64,000 nt of DNA from an uncultured Schaedlerella sp. Its GTDB lineage: Bacteria > Bacillota > Clostridia > Lachnospirales > Lachnospiraceae. Positions 61,569-64,000 of this stretch are shown here, one piece after another. Position 1 is the stretch's first letter, and each line of letters opens with the position of its first letter. The notes below the pieces were generated by a model. It was not told the DNA's origin. It ran no database searches and saw only the letters and a list, made by a program, of their open reading frames with translations. Location of the stretch: assembly GCA_934435195.1 (NCBI GenBank), contig CAKSAJ010000012.1, positions 24,155-88,154 of the forward strand. The letters are read 5' to 3'. The position numbers and the translations under genes are program-made.

Positions 61569-61624
61569 TAAAAAAGAGCAACACAAAATCTCCCTGTCTG
61601 CTTGTTTTTTCTGTGCTGCTCCTT
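61569..61624 (-). terminator. terminator between GH3 and hydrolase genes
   Basis: On the minus strand AGCAGCACAGAAAA pairs with TTTTGTGTTGCTC, followed by TTTTTTATT. It ends or attenuates the GH3 transcript before the esterase-like gene. Confidence 0.78.
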
Positions 61625-61645
61625 CCATACTATTTTTATCACTTA

Positions 61646-63847
61646 TTAGAATTTCATGTTCACTTCTTCACACAGGCAGTCTCTTGAATTTCCACCAACG
61701 TAAATTCTAAATTTTCCGTCTTCTAAGACATATTCAGCCTGATTGTTGTAGAATCCCATATCCTGTTTTTTCAAATGTAATGTAACTGTTTTCTCCTGTC
61801 CCGGCATCAGTTCTACTCTTACGAAACCTTTCAGTTCTTTAACCGGACGGACAAGACTTGCTGTTACATCCTGCATGTAAAGCTGTACGATTTCTGTGCC
61901 TTCCCGATCTCCGGTATTTTTTACTTGTACGCTTACTTCCAACTCATCTTCTTTTTCCTCTACATGCAGATTGTCATACTCATAAGTTGTGTAGCTTAAG
62001 CCATAACCGAATGGATATAATGCGTCAAACGGTGCATCCAGATAACGTGAAGTAAATTTACTTTTGCTTCCCGGTCTTCCTGTGCTTGGATGATTATAAT
62101 AAATCGGACACTGTCCTGTCATAGCCGGAACCGATGATGATAATTTAGCGGATGGATTTGTCTCGCCAAAGAGTACGGATGCCAATGCATTTCCGGCCTG
62201 AATTCCAAGATGCCATCCTTCTACGATAACCGGAAGTTGTTCTGCTTCCCACCCAAGTGCTAACGGACGTCCATTCATCAAAATTGTGACCAATGGTTTT
62301 CTGGACTCTAACAGTTTCTCTAACAGTTGTCTTTGTTCTCCTGGTAATGTTGTGTCTGCTTTTGAAGATGCCTCGCCGCTCATGCTTGCAGTCTCACCTA
62401 CTACTGCAATAATCACATCTCCTTCCAAACAAGCTTGTTCAATCTCCTCTTCATTGATTGCTCCTTCCGGACCACCGCAAGGGAAATATTTTACATCTGC
62501 ACCACTGTTCTGCAATCCTTCCAGAACAGATACGCAATCTGCCTGTTCAAATGCCATTGCCCATGCTCCACAGACTTCTGCTTTCTCTGCTGCCAAAGTT
62601 CCAACCAGACTAATCTTCAGCTTTTTATTTAATGGAAGGACATTTTTCTCATTCTTTAATAACACAATTGATTTCTTTGCCGCTTCCAGTGTCAATGCCA
62701 CATGTTCTTCCGGCAATGCTTTTTCATACTGCTCGATTACTTCATCCGGAACATATGGATTTTCAAATAATCCAAGCCATACTTTTACAGACAAGATTCT
62801 GCGGACAGCTTCATCCACTGTGTCCATAGATACTTTGCCTTCTTTAATAAGCTGCTCCAGATTATTCGAATAAATACTTGTTCCCATGTCCATATCCAGA
62901 CCAGCATTCACTGCCTGACGTCCTGCATCTTTTTCATCTTCTGCAATACCATGCGCAACACATTCTTTGATTCCATTTGCATCACTTACAACAAATCCAT
63001 CCAAACCATATCCGTCCTTTAATACCTGGCGAAGTGTATATTCATTTACCGTACATGGAACCCCGTTCAAATCATTAAATGCTGCCATAGCTGTTGCGGC
63101 ACCTTCTTCTACTGCTGCCTTAAATGTAGGTAAATATACATTATGAAGCTGAGATGTAGACATACTTGTTGTGTTGTAGTCTCTTCCTGATTCACATGCT
63201 CCATATGCCACGTAATGTTTTATGCATGCTGCTACATAATTATCCACTGACTCCTGATCATTCTGCAAGCCTTGGATTTTCTTTCTTGCAAAACATGATC
63301 CAAGGTATGGGTCTTCACCCGGGCCTTCTGATACTCGTCCCCAGCGAGAATCTCTCGCTACATCAATCATTGGCGCAAATGTCCAATTGATTCCATATGC
63401 TCTTGCCTCTTTTGCTGCCATCTGTGCTGTTCTTTCAAATAAATTTTCGTCAAATGATCCAGCCTCTGCAATTGCAATCGGATACACACTACGGAAACCA
63501 TGAATGACATCAAATCCTACAATCAACGGAATTCCAAGTCTGCTTTCTTCTATTGCAATTTTCTGTAATTCATTATTCTTACGCGGATTATTTACCATCA
63601 TTGCTCCGACTTTTCCGGCGCGGATATCGTCCTCATGGAAATCCTGCTCCGATGTTGCCATAATTTTCTGAAACTCCTCCTGTGAGATACGTCCATCTGT
63701 CATCATCTCAATCAGCTCTTCAAACGGAACTTCAAACCCGCCGACGATTGACGGAGATTCCAGATTCATCTGACCTATTTTTTCTTCCAATGTCATTTGA
63801 TTTAATATATCTTCTACTTTTGCTTTCTGTGATTCTGTTAAATTCAT
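61646..63847 (-). CDS. bglX: GH3 beta-glucosidase (BglX type)
   Basis: A 733-residue glycoside hydrolase family 3 protein without signal peptide, so it acts on imported glycosides. Order: GH3 N-domain (about 1-330; WGRVSEGPGEDPYLG, K210-H211 substrate loop, nucleophile D289 in GFVVSDANG), C-domain (about 370-600) and a fibronectin-III-like tail (about 645-725, VSVQVKNTGDREGTEIVQL). AGGAGAAG lies before the ATG at 63847. The REP-like hairpin at 63878 lies in its leader. It would hydrolyse O-glucosides directly, alongside the 3-keto route. Confidence 0.95.
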   Translation of the reverse strand: MNLTESQKAKVEDILNQMTLEEKIGQMNLESPSIVGGFEVPFEELIEMMTDGRISQEEFQKIMATSEQDFHEDDIRAGKVGAMMVNNPRKNNELQKIAIEESRLGIPLIVGFDVIHGFRSVYPIAIAEAGSFDENLFERTAQMAAKEARAYGINWTFAPMIDVARDSRWGRVSEGPGEDPYLGSCFARKKIQGLQNDQESVDNYVAACIKHYVAYGACESGRDYNTTSMSTSQLHNVYLPTFKAAVEEGAATAMAAFNDLNGVPCTVNEYTLRQVLKDGYGLDGFVVSDANGIKECVAHGIAEDEKDAGRQAVNAGLDMDMGTSIYSNNLEQLIKEGKVSMDTVDEAVRRILSVKVWLGLFENPYVPDEVIEQYEKALPEEHVALTLEAAKKSIVLLKNEKNVLPLNKKLKISLVGTLAAEKAEVCGAWAMAFEQADCVSVLEGLQNSGADVKYFPCGGPEGAINEEEIEQACLEGDVIIAVVGETASMSGEASSKADTTLPGEQRQLLEKLLESRKPLVTILMNGRPLALGWEAEQLPVIVEGWHLGIQAGNALASVLFGETNPSAKLSSSVPAMTGQCPIYYNHPSTGRPGSKSKFTSRYLDAPFDALYPFGYGLSYTTYEYDNLHVEEKEDELEVSVQVKNTGDREGTEIVQLYMQDVTASLVRPVKELKGFVRVELMPGQEKTVTLHLKKQDMGFYNNQAEYVLEDGKFRIYVGGNSRDCLCEEVNMKF

Positions 63848-63877
63848 TCTATTCTTCTCCTTTCATGAGCCGTTTGG

Positions 63878-63931
63878 GGACGGAGTTTTGTGGCTTTTTT
63901 GTAGCAAAAAAAGCCACAAAACTCCGTCCCT
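63878..63931. repeat. REP-like hairpin, relative of the element at 60383
   Basis: GGGACGGAGTTTTGTGGCTT with T-run pairs with A-run GCCACAAAACTCCGTCCC around a TAG loop (25-26 bases per arm, one-base length difference). Core sequence GGGACGG-GTT...GTGGCTTTTT matches the other element. It lies 30 bases upstream of the GH3 start, in its promoter or leader. Confidence 0.88.
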
Positions 63932-63962
63932 GAATGGTGCTTCTATATTTTATTATACTTTC

Positions 63963-63991
63963 TTGACATCATTTCTCAATCTAAATATAAT
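63963..63991 (+). promoter_or_regulatory. perfect consensus sigma-A promoter at the window edge
   Basis: TTGACA at 63963-63968, a 17-base spacer and TATAAT at 63986-63991 point out of the window to the right. It should drive a gene or RNA beyond base 64000, divergent from the GH3 gene. Confidence 0.85.
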
Positions 63992-64000
63992 GATATTTAT

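Overview
This window looks like chromosome from a low-GC anaerobic gut Firmicute of the Lachnospiraceae type (neighbourhood of Dorea, Blautia or Mediterraneibacter; species not determined). The basis is AT-rich DNA, AGGAGG-type ribosome binding sites, consensus sigma-A promoters, and gene families typical of that group: PucR regulators, a C_GCAxxG_C_C protein, AraC regulators fused to a GH39-like domain, oleate hydratase, and Gfo/Idh dehydrogenases paired with TIM-barrel partners. No rRNA, tRNA, CRISPR array, insertion sequence or prophage was recognised.

Left part, 1-33.8 kb, mostly housekeeping and accessory metabolism. A minus-strand run pyrH-frr-uppS-cdsA-dxr (the last cut by the window edge) makes UMP, recycles ribosomes and supplies isoprenoid and phospholipid precursors. 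A CLC-type antiporter and an LrgA/LrgB pair follow, divergent from aroF-aroB. Then come O-acetylhomoserine sulfhydrylase, a Gfo/Idh dehydrogenase, asparaginase, a YibE/F membrane pair, a ThrH-like phosphatase, an SDR, a flavodoxin and a MATE pump. At 18.5-24.1 kb an iron/heme-type ABC importer is encoded with an unusual 722-residue surface protein. Further right are a parvulin, a PD-(D/E)XK transposase-family nuclease, a PucR regulator, a secreted nuclease, an NSS symporter, and a TetR-oleate hydratase pair.

Right part, 33.8-64 kb, nearly all minus strand, looks like a dedicated plant-glycoside island. Its centre (48.8-53.7 kb) encodes a Gfo/Idh dehydrogenase, a 131-residue small subunit and a TIM-barrel protein in the order and with the features of the gut C-glycoside-cleaving DgpA-DgpB-DgpC system, flanked by a second TIM-barrel protein and a second Gfo/Idh dehydrogenase. 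Downstream (40.6-48.6 kb) lie a fumarate-reductase-like flavoprotein, a nitroreductase, a SnoaL-like protein, an MFS transporter, a ROK glucokinase and a two-subunit Fe-S/flavin electron-transfer complex. Two near-duplicate regulatory modules (37-40 kb and 55-59 kb) each hold an ~800-residue AraC-GH39 regulator and an iron-sulfur flavoprotein with a zinc ribbon, near a transporter. A GH3 beta-glucosidase and an alpha/beta hydrolase sit at the right end between two related long hairpin repeats.

Working model (inference): glycosides enter through the MFS/GPH transporters and are oxidised at sugar C3. The aglycone is eliminated by the TIM-barrel/small-subunit complex, and the keto sugar is returned to glucose and phosphorylated by the ROK kinase. 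The released aromatic aglycone then serves as electron acceptor for the flavoproteins, fed by the Fe-S complex, and is exported by MATE pumps. The 3-keto glycoside step rests on family recognition; the aglycone-reduction half is a hypothesis from gene neighbourhood.
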